Translations under genes and position numbers: made by a program
Assembly (NCBI GenBank): GCA_017460365.1
Contig: JAFUBE010000444.1
Coordinates: 1 to 38,021 of the forward strand
Length of the DNA stretch: 38,021 nt
Direction of reading: 5' to 3'
DNA from: Eggerthellaceae bacterium
GTDB taxonomy: Bacteria > Actinomycetota > Coriobacteriia > Coriobacteriales > Eggerthellaceae
Notes under the pieces: model-generated
Database searches by the model: none
Seen by the model: the letters and a program-made list of their open reading frames with translations, nothing else
Told to the model about the DNA's origin: nothing
Shown here: in pieces, positions 1 through 6,239 of the stretch
Position numbering within the stretch: the first letter of the stretch is position 1
Layout: each line of letters opens with the position of its first letter

Positions 1-141
1 CGTGTGGGCGCGCGAAAATAAAGCCCCCCGTCAGCCGCCTCACCACTTCCTCGAGGTCGCGTCGCGCTTCCTCGCGCGCTCGCCTCTTGCCAAGGCGAGC
101 ACCTGGGCAACGGAGCGGTTGCCTCTCCAGTTGTTGCAAGC
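1..141. repeat. Terminal redundancy, copy 1 (copy 2 at 37881-38021)
   Basis: Bases 1-141 are identical to 37881-38021, beginning CGTGTGGGCG and ending TTGTTGCAAGC. The repeat interrupts the HNH endonuclease gene, which is only complete at the left end. This is what an assembler leaves at the ends of a circular or circularly permuted molecule, so the unit genome is 37,880 bp and gene order should be read around the circle. Confidence 0.95.
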
Positions 142-369
142 GCGATGCGCCGCGTCCACGTTGGCGTAGTCGACGGGGCTCCCGCCTTTCGAGACGGGCA
201 CCAGCTCGTCCACCTCGAACGCCATCGGGTGGCGGGCGGGCAGCGAGTAGTCGATCGCGTCGGGGCGACCGAACGCGCGGCATATCCAGCAGCCGCGCCC
301 CTCCGCCTTCAGGCGGTTGCGCAGCTTCACGCGGGCGGCCCCGTTCGCGTACCTGGGATTAGCGGCCAT
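40..369 (-). CDS. HNH endonuclease
   Basis: 109 aa if begun at the ATG at 369, which follows a GGAGGGG ribosome binding site. An open frame extends upstream to 504 but runs through a terminator hairpin, so the longer start is rejected. The protein has a CWIC zinc knuckle near residue 31, then EVDELVPVSKGGSP and later HRACNNWRGNR, the treble-clef HNH pattern. The first HNH position reads D-E rather than D-H, a variant I recall from actinobacterial and Firmicutes phage HNH proteins. In phages an HNH gene beside the terminase genes often assists DNA packaging. Here it is the first gene of the late leftward run and is separated from the terminase genes only by the ParB-methyltransferase gene across the circle junction. 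Family is confident; a packaging role is inferred from position. Confidence 0.85.
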   Translation of the reverse strand: MAANPRYANGAARVKLRNRLKAEGRGCWICRAFGRPDAIDYSLPARHPMAFEVDELVPVSKGGSPVDYANVDAAHRACNNWRGNRSVAQVLALARGERARKRDATSRKW

Positions 370-475
370 GCCCCCTCCATGCAGCGCGCAGGCGCGGACG
401 ATCTGAGCCGTTCGGGTGTGCGCTGAAAGGAGGAAGCGCCCCGCCGCGCCCGTGCGTGCCCGCGTGATTGCAAAA

Positions 476-504
476 GGAGAGCCGTCCGGGAGGGCGGCTC
501 TCAT
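476..504 (-). terminator. Rho-independent terminator
   Basis: On the - strand GAGAGCCGCCC, loop TCCC, GGACGGCTCTC form an 11-pair stem with one imperfect pair, followed by CTTTT. It lies after the HTH gene ending at 562 and before the HNH gene, so it separates the small two-gene unit from the late genes. I see no clear promoter in 370-475, so how late transcription enters HNH is unresolved. Confidence 0.75.
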
Positions 505-561
505 CGTCGAATCTTGTCGCTTAGCATATTACGGCATTTCCAACTGCCCGCGACTGCCCGA

Positions 562-921
562 TTACGCGTTCAGGCGGTTGTCCACGCTGTGCCGGTACAC
601 GTACCACGTCTTGCCGACCTTGCGGCCTTCGAGCTGCCCGGCCTGCAGGAGCTGGTGGACGCGTTGGCGGGAAACGCCGAGGAGCTCGGCGGCTTCGGAC
701 ACGTCCACGAGGTCGCCGCCGTCGGCGTCCGCGCCGTTCGAATCGTTGTACACGGTCGCGATGATTTCCCCGTCATCGCCGGAGAGGATCGCGTAATCCC
801 AGTTGTCGTAGCAGTTGCGCAGGTTGGCTATGATTTCTCCGAGCGCGGCGGTGTCCTTGTACGTAATTTCGTCCATGTTGGAGCCGTTGGCGGTCGTGTA
901 TGTCTCGGCGGTGATGGTCAT
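562..921 (-). CDS. HTH (excisionase/MerR-like) DNA-binding protein
   Basis: 119 aa. The C-terminal half (about residues 70-119) reads VDVSEAAELLGVSRQRVHQLL, then LEGRKVGKTWYVYRHSV, the typical winged HTH_17 excisionase/MerR pattern: a helix-turn-helix followed by a wing that begins GRKVGKTW. The N-terminal half is acidic and resembles nothing I recognise. The ribosome binding site AAAGGACAG precedes the ATG. It is the second gene behind the operator-controlled promoter at 1281-1310 and is closed by the terminator at 476-504. It could be the excisionase, the protein that binds the two TTGACA-N-TGTCAA palindromes, or a regulator of late genes. The sequence does not decide between these. Confidence 0.8.
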   Translation of the reverse strand: MTITAETYTTANGSNMDEITYKDTAALGEIIANLRNCYDNWDYAILSGDDGEIIATVYNDSNGADADGGDLVDVSEAAELLGVSRQRVHQLLQAGQLEGRKVGKTWYVYRHSVDNRLNA

Positions 922-990
922 TGCCCTGTCCTTTCGGTCGCGATGGTCGATGCTGGAGTTTAGCCGCTCCTGCCTTCGGGCTGCTAGCCG

Positions 991-1212
991 TTACGCGGCG
1001 GTCATGTTGTTGATGGCTATCTGCGCAGATTCGTACTCGCCGGCGAAGATGGCGTCCAGGGCGACGCGCATGCCGTGGAACAGCTTCTCGGCGCGGTTGC
1101 TGTCGTTGGTGTTCCATACCTCGATGCCGTCGCACATGTCGTAGAGGTAGCTCACGTCGGCCTTGTCGATACTCAGCTTGCCTTCCTTCATAGCGCGGTA
1201 GACGACGCCCAT
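991..1212 (-). CDS. Hypothetical protein behind an operator-controlled promoter
   Basis: 73 aa from the ATG at 1212, which is preceded by AGGAAGCAG. I do not recognise the family. It is acidic and helical-looking, with repeated aromatic residues (SYLYDMCDGIEVWNTND). The open frame continues upstream to 1338, but that extension runs through the -10, both operators and the inferred transcription start (about 1274), so a start beyond about 1270 is unlikely. A strong AAAGGAG lies at about 1247-1253 with no ATG, GTG or TTG at the right distance; a rare ATA codon sits there in frame. The true start is therefore uncertain. It is followed by the HTH gene at 562-921, and the pair forms a short operon of its own. 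Confidence 0.65.
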   Translation of the reverse strand: MGVVYRAMKEGKLSIDKADVSYLYDMCDGIEVWNTNDSNRAEKLFHGMRVALDAIFAGEYESAQIAINNMTAA

Positions 1213-1267
1213 CTGCTTCCTGCTGTAAGTCTTCGCGAATATCTCGGCTCCTTTCCCGTCATTCCCT

Positions 1268-1311
1268 CTTGACAGTGTCAAGTATACAGCATCACTATTG
1301 ACATTGTCAAG
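1268..1311 (-). promoter_or_regulatory. Promoter with two palindromic operators
   Basis: On the - strand a -35 box TTGACA (1310-1305), an 18-base spacer and a -10 box TATACT (1286-1281) make a near-consensus sigma-70 promoter reading toward the gene ending at 991. Two near-identical palindromes overlie it: TTGACATTGTCAA at 1298-1310 covers the -35, and CTTGACAGTGTCAAG at 1268-1282 covers the end of the -10 and the start site. Their centres are 29 bp apart. Binding at either would block polymerase. The motif differs from the CCAATTGG operators at the immunity switch, so a different regulator is implied. Confidence 0.85.
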
Positions 1312-1324
1312 TGTTACGGCGAAG

Positions 1325-1357
1325 AAAAAGCCGCGCAACGTCGCAGGTCACGCGGCT
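1325..1357 (-). terminator. Rho-independent terminator of the early operon
   Basis: On the - strand AGCCGCG, a 15-base loop and CGCGGCT form a 7-bp perfect stem running into TTTTT. It lies 20 bp after the stop of the ArpU-like gene and just upstream of the promoter at 1281-1310, so it closes the long early operon before the next transcription unit starts. Confidence 0.75.
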
Positions 1358-1376
1358 GTTTTGAGATTTCCCGAAA

Positions 1377-1853
1377 TCAAATCGCAGGCTCCATCGGGTC
1401 GCGCTCGGCAATCGGCATCACTTCCCAGTACGAGAACAGCGCGCGCCGCCTCAGCTTCATCATGCCGTCGTACGTGTAGTGCATCTCCACGCATACCGAT
1501 TCCCAATCCATGCAGCAGATGTAGCGGAGCCTGAGGGCGCGCGCCTCGGTGTAGTCGTCCATCGCGTTCATCGCGTCGCTCGCGTGCCTGCGCTCGTCCA
1601 GCAGCTCGGCCAGCTTGAGCGCGTAATCGCGCACGGCTGCACGTATGGCCTCGACGGCGTTCACCATTCCCTCGTCGGTCGCGCTTGTGGACACCACGTC
1701 GCGTGCGTAGTCGATGCCCGTTACGCCGCTGGCCCTGTCGCGCGCGTCGTCCACCTCTTGCTGCAAGGCGGCGCAATCGTCGCCCATCTTGCGTATGCGC
1801 TCCAGGTAGGCGTGCGCCTGGTCTATGCGGTACTGGCGGTATTCCTCGTCCAT
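1377..1853 (-). CDS. ArpU/RinA-like phage late transcription regulator
   Basis: 158 aa. The N-terminal 90 residues are helical with heptad character (EYRQYRIDQAHAYLERI, ALQQEVDDARDRAS). The last 60 residues carry a sigma-70 region-4-like helix-turn-helix: TEARALRLRYICCMDWESVC, then VEMHYTYDGMMKLRRRAL, then SYWEV. This coiled coil followed by a region-4-like layout is typical of the DUF1492/ArpU/RinA proteins that close the early operons of Gram-positive phages and activate packaging and structural genes. It is the last gene of the early operon, directly followed by a terminator, which fits that role. Family assignment is by pattern; the late-gene activator role is inferred. Confidence 0.7.
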   Translation of the reverse strand: MDEEYRQYRIDQAHAYLERIRKMGDDCAALQQEVDDARDRASGVTGIDYARDVVSTSATDEGMVNAVEAIRAAVRDYALKLAELLDERRHASDAMNAMDDYTEARALRLRYICCMDWESVCVEMHYTYDGMMKLRRRALFSYWEVMPIAERDPMEPAI

Positions 1854-1860
1854 GCGGGTC

Positions 1861-2835
1861 CTATCGATGTCCGTTGCGCTCGCAGTAATGCCTGTCCGGG
1901 TCGTAGCCTGGGCACTTGCGCTCTCTCAGGAGCTTGTTCTCGGCTTTCAGCTCTGCGTTCTTCTTCTCCAACTCGGGGTACTTCACGTGCCACCCGTGAC
2001 GGCCTTCCTGCATCTTGGCGATGTGCGCCTTGAGTGAGCGGTTCTTGGCGTGCGAGGATTCGAGCTGTTCGGTCAGCTCGGCGTTCTTCTCTGCGTATTC
2101 GACAATCGCTCTGTCCTGCTCGGCGATTCGCTGATGCATTCCGAGGTCGAACACACCACGCTCGAAACATTCGCGCTCTGTTATCGCCGCTTGGCGGTCG
2201 AGCCATCCGCGCACGATGCCCCACGTCACGTCAATCGGCGTGGAGTCGTTCAGCGACCATGCGCCCTGGTAGTCGAGCACGTCCGCTTCCAGCTTCTCGC
2301 GTGTGTCCACGCTCGCGTCGTTAGCGTCCACGTCTTGCGGTTTAACGTCGTTTTCGGCGGGTAAACCGTCGTTAGCAAGCTGCTCGGCCTTGGCCTTCCA
2401 TTTGTCGCGCTCGCGTTCCAGCTTGTGGGCTTTCTCCATCCACTCCGAGCACTTGAGGTTCGCTATCCACTCAGGGTAGGCCTCAACGAAATCCCGCCGC
2501 ACGTAATCGCGCTCCACCATGTCGGCAAGTTCGTTTAGCACATGTGTGTGCTCTGATGGTAAAAGCGGTGCTGCGTGGAATCTTTCGCACAGTCTGGTAA
2601 TCGGCGCTTCTGATAAAGCCACCTTGCGAAGCAGGCTTACCGCATCGCCCTCGGGAAGCTCGTCGTCGGTCAGCAGGTCGATGAGCGTGTCAAGCTCGAC
2701 CGTCCAGTTGGCGCTGTTCACGGTCACGCCTTCGGGCACCATCGCTTTCACGATGTCTTCGCTGTCGTCGTGCTCATCGAGTTGTTTCAGCCGCTCCACA
2801 GCCTCCGCGCGGAGCTGGCGTTTAGTCTTTGCCAT
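1861..2835 (-). CDS. Coiled-coil early protein, unknown function
   Basis: 324 aa. No family recognised. The first 40 residues are a basic then acidic helix (KRQLRAEAVERLKQL). The middle has a tryptophan-rich stretch (ANLKCSEWMEKAHKLERERD) that runs into a predicted coiled coil. A second long coiled coil occupies about residues 245-305 (ECFERGV to LKAENKLLRERK), and the protein ends in a short Cys/His tail, CPGYDPDRHYCERNGHR. Its start overlaps the preceding gene by 14 bp. It is by far the longest gene in this run of tiny early genes. Coiled coils suggest a scaffold or multi-protein partner, but no activity can be assigned. Confidence 0.8.
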   Translation of the reverse strand: MAKTKRQLRAEAVERLKQLDEHDDSEDIVKAMVPEGVTVNSANWTVELDTLIDLLTDDELPEGDAVSLLRKVALSEAPITRLCERFHAAPLLPSEHTHVLNELADMVERDYVRRDFVEAYPEWIANLKCSEWMEKAHKLERERDKWKAKAEQLANDGLPAENDVKPQDVDANDASVDTREKLEADVLDYQGAWSLNDSTPIDVTWGIVRGWLDRQAAITERECFERGVFDLGMHQRIAEQDRAIVEYAEKNAELTEQLESSHAKNRSLKAHIAKMQEGRHGWHVKYPELEKKNAELKAENKLLRERKCPGYDPDRHYCERNGHR

Positions 2836-3118
2836 CGTTCAACTCCTTCCCGCACATCGGGCAGAACCTGATGCGGAACGCCCAGTTCGCCGCCAGCTGC
2901 CCGCCGTCCACGTGGTGGACCATGCCGCCCGTGATCCGCTTGTTATCCAAGTCGACGAACACCGCCACCTCTGTATGGGAGCCGTCTGCGCGCGCAACGT
3001 CCTCCGCGTACAGGCGCTCCACGCTCTTCTCGTTGCCGGGCAGTCCGTCCACGGCCATGTCGCTGGTGCAGAAACGGCAGCGTTCCGCGCCGTCGCGCCG
3101 CCTCACGTCATCCGCCAT
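2822..3118 (-). CDS. Small zinc-ribbon protein
   Basis: 98 aa from the ATG at 3118 behind GGTGAGG; the frame extends 7 codons further but overlaps the previous gene. It has two CxxC pairs, CRFC near residue 14 and CPMCGKEL near residue 87, so both ends of the chain probably clamp one zinc ion, with a beta-rich middle (EVAVFVDLDNKRITGGMVHH). The CPxCGKEL ending is common in small phage zinc-ribbon proteins. Function unknown. Confidence 0.8.
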   Translation of the reverse strand: MADDVRRRDGAERCRFCTSDMAVDGLPGNEKSVERLYAEDVARADGSHTEVAVFVDLDNKRITGGMVHHVDGGQLAANWAFRIRFCPMCGKELNDGKD

Positions 3119-3120
3119 CC

Positions 3121-3336
3121 TCACCACCCCTTCTTCCACACGACCTTCGAGTTGTCGATGTTGTCGCTATCTTCCTCGCCTTCCCCCCAGACCGTCCAGC
3201 AACCGTCTCCGTAGTAGTTCAGCACCGCCACGCGCATCGTCGTGCCGTCGTCCCACGCGATGATGTCCCCGATGCCTATCGGCACGCCGTTGCGGTCGCG
3301 CGGCAGCTTGACCTTCTTGCGTTGCTTCTTGCTCAC
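3121..3336 (-). CDS. Small hypothetical early protein (beta-rich)
   Basis: 71 aa, starting ATG with a very basic head (SKKQRKKVKLPRD) followed by NGVPIGIGDIIAWDDGTTMRVAVLNYYGDGCW. The pattern 'D.NGVPI.IGD.I...DG....V' recurs in the gene at 4052-4510 (DADGVPIRVGDYLQLGESRGEVVALTY), so the two share a small beta-barrel-like module. Its ATG overlaps the stop of the preceding gene in an ATGA, implying translational coupling. Function unknown. Confidence 0.75.
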   Translation of the reverse strand: MSKKQRKKVKLPRDRNGVPIGIGDIIAWDDGTTMRVAVLNYYGDGCWTVWGEGEEDSDNIDNSKVVWKKGW

Positions 3337-3569
3337 TTGAACCTCCTATGTATCTCGCGCCCTTCGGGGCACTCCCTCTTCGTTATGGCGTACAGCTCCT
3401 TGAACGTGAACCGCCTGTGGAGCCTGCTGCAGTAGTACATCCACCTGTGCAGCCCCGCGCCCTCCTGCGGTATGCAGCTCAGGTGCGGGCAGTTGTCGCA
3501 CCTTGTGCCGCGCGTCTCGGGCGAGCTATGGGGCTCCGGGCGGAGCGCCCAGGTGTCGCTATCGAGCAT
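3333..3569 (-). CDS. Small Cys-rich hypothetical protein
   Basis: 78 aa from the ATG at 3569, which overlaps the end of the previous gene by 11 bp. The longer open frame to 3701 lies entirely over the neighbouring gene and is discarded. Cysteines at TRCDNCPHLSC and YYCSRLHRR could bind zinc. The C-terminus is basic (REIHRRFK). No family recognised. Confidence 0.7.
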   Translation of the reverse strand: MLDSDTWALRPEPHSSPETRGTRCDNCPHLSCIPQEGAGLHRWMYYCSRLHRRFTFKELYAITKRECPEGREIHRRFK

Positions 3570-3840
3570 CGGAATCACCGCCTTTCGGCTCAGCCCACGC
3601 GCAGAAGCCGTCTGGCTCAACATCGAACGTGCCGCCAACTGCAATGTCCAGGCCAGTTCCGCTCGGGTCGTATAGGTACGAGTTTCGGAAGCATTCGTCA
3701 CCGTAGCTGCCGCTGTGGAAACACTCGCAATTGCGGCACCTGACGACCCGCTCCCTCGGCCCGCCCGTCACCACGGGAGCATGAAGCTCGCTCACGTAGA
3801 CGCCGAGGGTCGGGTATATGTGCTCGGTCGGCTCCATCAC
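3559..3840 (-). CDS. Small Cys-rich hypothetical protein
   Basis: 93 aa. The central CRNCECFHSG...ECF and the later GFCAWAEPK form a treble-cysteine pattern often seen in short phage proteins of unknown function. I recall similar 'CxxC(x)F......C.......GFC.w' proteins next to Lar-like genes in Firmicutes and actinobacterial phages. It overlaps both neighbours (ATGA at its start), so it belongs to the coupled early operon. Confidence 0.75.
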   Translation of the reverse strand: MMEPTEHIYPTLGVYVSELHAPVVTGGPRERVVRCRNCECFHSGSYGDECFRNSYLYDPSGTGLDIAVGGTFDVEPDGFCAWAEPKGGDSDAR

Positions 3841-4055
3841 TCGTCCTCGCCGTCCCAGTCGCGCTCTCGTGCGGGAACGTAACGCACGCCGTTAATGGAC
3901 AGCTCGAACCTCTGCGGCAGCGGCCCGTTGGCGGTAAGCCTCAGCATCCGCCTGCCGTTGAGCGCGAGCGGGTACATCCAGGGGAACTCCTGGCCCTCGA
4001 AATCCGCTTGCAGGCGCAGCACGTCGTAGCCGGCGTTATTTGAACAGTCGCTCAT
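3837..4055 (-). CDS. Small hypothetical early protein
   Basis: 72 aa. No recognised motif. It has a short hydrophobic-aromatic core (EFPWMYPLALNGRRMLRL), ELSINGVRYVPAR, and an acidic tail. It starts in an ATGA overlap with the upstream gene and its own stop is overlapped by the next ATG. Confidence 0.7.
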   Translation of the reverse strand: MSDCSNNAGYDVLRLQADFEGQEFPWMYPLALNGRRMLRLTANGPLPQRFELSINGVRYVPARERDWDGEDE

Positions 4056-4510
4056 TCGGTATCACCGCCGAGCAAATCGCGTATCTCGGCGGCGAAGTCG
4101 GCGATGTTGCCGCTCTCCATCACGTTGCCCACGTCGTAATACCTGAACGCGGATTTCTCGTCTTTCCACATGTTCGCGCAAAGCGTCACCACGTCCCGCA
4201 GCACGTCTTCAAGCGTGCGGGGCTTGGCGTGGCGCGCAAAAGCCGTGTTGTACCAATCGCCCGTGTCGCATTGCCACTCCCACGGCAGCTTGCCGTTGCT
4301 CGGGCAGTAGGTGAGCGCGACCACCTCGCCTCGTGATTCTCCGAGTTGCAGATAGTCCCCCACGCGAATCGGCACGCCGTCTGCGTCCACTGGCAGCTCC
4401 ATGTAACGCTCGGCGATTTCGCGCTCGATTCCGTCAACCATTGCGTTCATGAGTGGCCCGTTGATGATGTGCTCGTTCGCGTAATCGCGCAGCTTCTCAA
4501 TGCTCTCCAT
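4052..4510 (-). CDS. Hypothetical phage protein with DGVPI..GD module
   Basis: 152 aa from the ATG at 4510, overlapping the stop of the 25-aa micro-ORF upstream (TGATG). It has an N-terminal helix (SIEKLRDYANEHIINGPLM), a central beta module DADGVPIRVGDYLQLGES followed by GEVVALTY, then a C-terminal helical segment (TLEDVLRDVVTLC, then NIADFAAEIRDLLGG). This resembles a family of phage proteins of unknown function with a central SH3-like barrel; I cannot name it. The central module is shared with the product of 3121-3336. Confidence 0.75.
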   Translation of the reverse strand: MESIEKLRDYANEHIINGPLMNAMVDGIEREIAERYMELPVDADGVPIRVGDYLQLGESRGEVVALTYCPSNGKLPWEWQCDTGDWYNTAFARHAKPRTLEDVLRDVVTLCANMWKDEKSAFRYYDVGNVMESGNIADFAAEIRDLLGGDTE

Positions 4511-4587
4511 CACTTCGCACCTTCTTCCATAGCGTTCTCCATGTACTCGCGCCTGAACTGCTCGAAGCACGGCTCGCATAGGGTCAT
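4510..4587 (-). CDS. 25-aa micro-protein in the early operon
   Basis: The product starts MTLCEPCFEQFRREYM and ends EEGAK. Its ATG overlaps the TGA of the gene at 4584-4766 (ATGA), and its TGA overlaps the ATG of the gene at 4052-4510 (TGATG). It therefore fills the only slot in the operon that would otherwise be a gap, and both junctions are the standard coupling arrangement used by every neighbour. The single CxxC near the start suggests half a zinc knuckle, perhaps acting as a dimer. Function unknown. Confidence 0.6.
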   Translation of the reverse strand: MTLCEPCFEQFRREYMENAMEEGAK

Positions 4588-4766
4588 TCGACCTCTCCTT
4601 CCCCGCGCAGCCGCTCGGCGTGCGCGTAATCTCGTCCGACTTTCCTGCAAACCGCGCTCTTGCTCCCGCATTTCGGGCATTTGCTCTTATGCTTGCCGAC
4701 CATCGGGCCAAGGTCTATGTCGCAATCGAAGCAGAACCATCGCCATTCGCCCTCATGCTCGCTCAT
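4584..4766 (-). CDS. Small zinc-ribbon protein
   Basis: 60 aa. WFCFDCDIDLGPM, then CPKCGSKSAVCR: two CxxC pairs about 17 residues apart form a classic zinc ribbon. The C-terminus is charged. ATGA overlaps at both ends tie it into the early operon. Function unknown; a nucleic-acid-binding or adaptor role is possible. Confidence 0.75.
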   Translation of the reverse strand: MSEHEGEWRWFCFDCDIDLGPMVGKHKSKCPKCGSKSAVCRKVGRDYAHAERLRGEGEVE

Positions 4767-4948
4767 TCCGCATCACCCCTCATCTTGTCGCAAACCTTGC
4801 AGATGTCGTGCGGCTCGTCGTCGCCGTGCGAGCGCCCGACGCCGAAGCACGTGCCGTCTCTCCTGGTTTCCCACTTGCACACGTTCCTACGCCACCGCTC
4901 ACGTCTGGCCTTCGAGTACGCGGCGTCGCAGTCCTTCCAATGAATCAC
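4763..4948 (-). CDS. Small Cys-rich hypothetical protein
   Basis: 61 aa, basic N-terminal half (KARRERWRRNVCKWETRRDG), cysteines at DCDAA, NVCKW, GTCFG and HDICKVCDKM. Probably a small zinc-binding protein. It is coupled by ATGA overlaps to both neighbours. No family recognised. Confidence 0.7.
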   Translation of the reverse strand: MIHWKDCDAAYSKARRERWRRNVCKWETRRDGTCFGVGRSHGDDEPHDICKVCDKMRGDAE

Positions 4949-5379
4949 TCGCTCTCACCCCTCAGCCATTCGAGCAGCGCGTCGTAATCGTCGCCGCAGC
5001 CGTAATACCTGCAAGCACCACGCGCCCAGCAGTCGATGCAATCGGTGACGCGGCAGTTGTTCAGCGTCACGATTACCCGCGCCGCCCTCTCGGGCGTGCC
5101 GAAGAGCTCGGCGAACCTTGACACGTCGCGCCATCCTCTGTCCGTGCTGTACTTACAGTGCTCGTAGTTGGCTTGCGTTGCGTAGCATGATTGCCCGTCC
5201 GATGTTTGCAGCCTGTTCCGCAGGCCCTCGATGGTGTCGGCGGCTTTGCGCATTTCGGCTGCGCTCTCGAATAGTTCTTGCCATGCTGGAAAGCCTTGGT
5301 TCACAGCTTCAATTGCGAGCTGGCGTAACCTCTCGGAATACTTACGTAGCCTGTTCGCCTGCAAACTCAACACGCTCAT
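4945..5379 (-). CDS. Hypothetical protein with Cys cluster
   Basis: 144 aa from the ATG at 5379 (ATGA overlap with the Lar-like gene). The N-terminal half is helical (MSVLSLQANRLRKYSERLRQ, then AAEMRKAADTIEGLRNRL). The C-terminal half carries CRVTDCIDCWARGACRYYGC, a dense cysteine cluster that could bind zinc or an Fe-S centre. I do not recognise the family. Confidence 0.75.
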   Translation of the reverse strand: MSVLSLQANRLRKYSERLRQLAIEAVNQGFPAWQELFESAAEMRKAADTIEGLRNRLQTSDGQSCYATQANYEHCKYSTDRGWRDVSRFAELFGTPERAARVIVTLNNCRVTDCIDCWARGACRYYGCGDDYDALLEWLRGESE

Positions 5380-5714
5380 CGCTTCACCGCCTTCCTCCCA
5401 CAGTGCGGGCACCTCGGGTAGCCACCGTTGACGTGCTCGCAGGTCTCGCCGCACGCGCTGCATTCGAGCACGTGGACTGTCTCATGTGCCGTGTAGACTT
5501 CGGTTTCCTCAAGTTCGCACGTCCTGCTCCCCAGCTCGGCGCGGGTGTTCCACGCGGCGATTGCCTCCGCCTCCGTATCGGCGATGACGTATGCGTGGTG
5601 GAACGGGCTGTCGTTACCGCAGTGCATTGTGTTTACATGCCACATGCCGCTGTCGTCGTTTTGATGTATCTCCGCCTTGCCCCCGCAGAACGGGCATGGC
5701 TTCAAGTCGGTCAT
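5376..5714 (-). CDS. Lar-like restriction alleviation protein / double zinc ribbon
   Basis: 112 aa from the ATG at 5714 (ATGA overlap). It opens DLKPCPFCGGKAEIH, followed by CGN near residue 32 and AEAIAAWNTR at 46-55: the full signature of the Lar restriction-alleviation family (CPFCGG ... C...a....a...WN.R). A second zinc ribbon, LECSACGE and then YPRCPHCGRK, fills the C-terminus, longer than usual Lar proteins of about 60-70 aa. In Rac, Lar relieves type I restriction by modulating methylation; most phage Lar-like proteins are untested. Family likely, function only inferred. Confidence 0.75.
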   Translation of the reverse strand: MTDLKPCPFCGGKAEIHQNDDSGMWHVNTMHCGNDSPFHHAYVIADTEAEAIAAWNTRAELGSRTCELEETEVYTAHETVHVLECSACGETCEHVNGGYPRCPHCGRKAVKR

Positions 5715-5920
5715 CGCTCCACCGCCTTCCACCCGCCGCACCAGTCCTCCCGGTTCACGGGCGGGAATATCGCCGCGAAGCCGCCGTCCTCGCCCATCGG
5801 CAGGATCGTCGGCGGGTTCTTGCGACAAGCGCCGTCGTCCCCGCACTCGATTTCCTGGCCGTGGTCGATTTGCGGCCCGAAGTACCCGCAGTTGTCGCAG
5901 ATTTGCATCAAGTCGCTCAT
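5711..5920 (-). CDS. Small Cys-rich hypothetical protein
   Basis: 69 aa. CDNCGYFGPQIDHGQEIECG, then GACRKNPP...., then NREDWCGGWKA. This pattern (CxxCg....C.....c...PP.........g.fp.v...dWCGe) is one I recall as a widespread small protein in phages and actinobacterial genomes, with the conserved DWCG motif near the end. It is probably a zinc-binding protein of unknown role, coupled by ATGA overlaps. Confidence 0.75.
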   Translation of the reverse strand: MSDLMQICDNCGYFGPQIDHGQEIECGDDGACRKNPPTILPMGEDGGFAAIFPPVNREDWCGGWKAVER

Positions 5921-6114
5921 GCGCCCACCGCCTCTTCCTCCTGGTACTCATCCACCTCTTCCTCGCCCCATTCGGACAGGCCGTTCTCAATCCGCGCTAT
6001 GCGCACCTTGGCCTCAGCCGAGTGCCTGACGCAGAACCAAACGGTCAGGCACGCCACGATCACCGCCAGCAGCGCGCACGTGCAAATCGCGCACAGCTCG
6101 TTTTGCCAAATCAT
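5917..6114 (-). CDS. Small single-pass membrane protein
   Basis: 65 aa. Residues 7-27 (LCAICTCALLAVIVACLTVWF) form one transmembrane segment. The rest is a soluble, strongly acidic tail (SEWGEEEVDEYQEEEA). It lies directly after another micro membrane gene (6111-6239) and a lipoprotein gene (6239-6811), so three consecutive genes are directed to the cell envelope. Function unknown. Confidence 0.75.
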   Translation of the reverse strand: MIWQNELCAICTCALLAVIVACLTVWFCVRHSAEAKVRIARIENGLSEWGEEEVDEYQEEEAVGA

Positions 6115-6239
6115 TTGATTTCCTCCTCCTCGTCATCGCCGCCCCGCTTCAGCGCGAACGCCACGATTCCCAGCGCCACCGCAGCTCCGCAGAGCATCCA
6201 CCAGAGGGCGCAGGCGGCTGTCGCTATCCATCCGGCCAT
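6111..6239 (-). CDS. 42-aa membrane micro-protein
   Basis: The frame starts ATG at 6239 inside the stop of the lipoprotein gene (TGATG) and ends TGA overlapping the ATG of the next gene (ATGA). The product opens MAGWIATAACALWWMLCG and continues with a hydrophobic stretch up to about residue 30 (AAVALGIVAFAL), then KRGGDDEEEE. That is one transmembrane helix and an acidic tail. The perfect coupling at both ends and the membrane-like composition support a real gene. Confidence 0.65.
   Translation of the reverse strand: MAGWIATAACALWWMLCGAAVALGIVAFALKRGGDDEEEEIK

Noticed and set aside
370-504. 45-codon upstream extension of the HNH gene
   Set aside because: It runs through a terminator hairpin, and the ATG at 369 has a good ribosome binding site and the conserved protein start.
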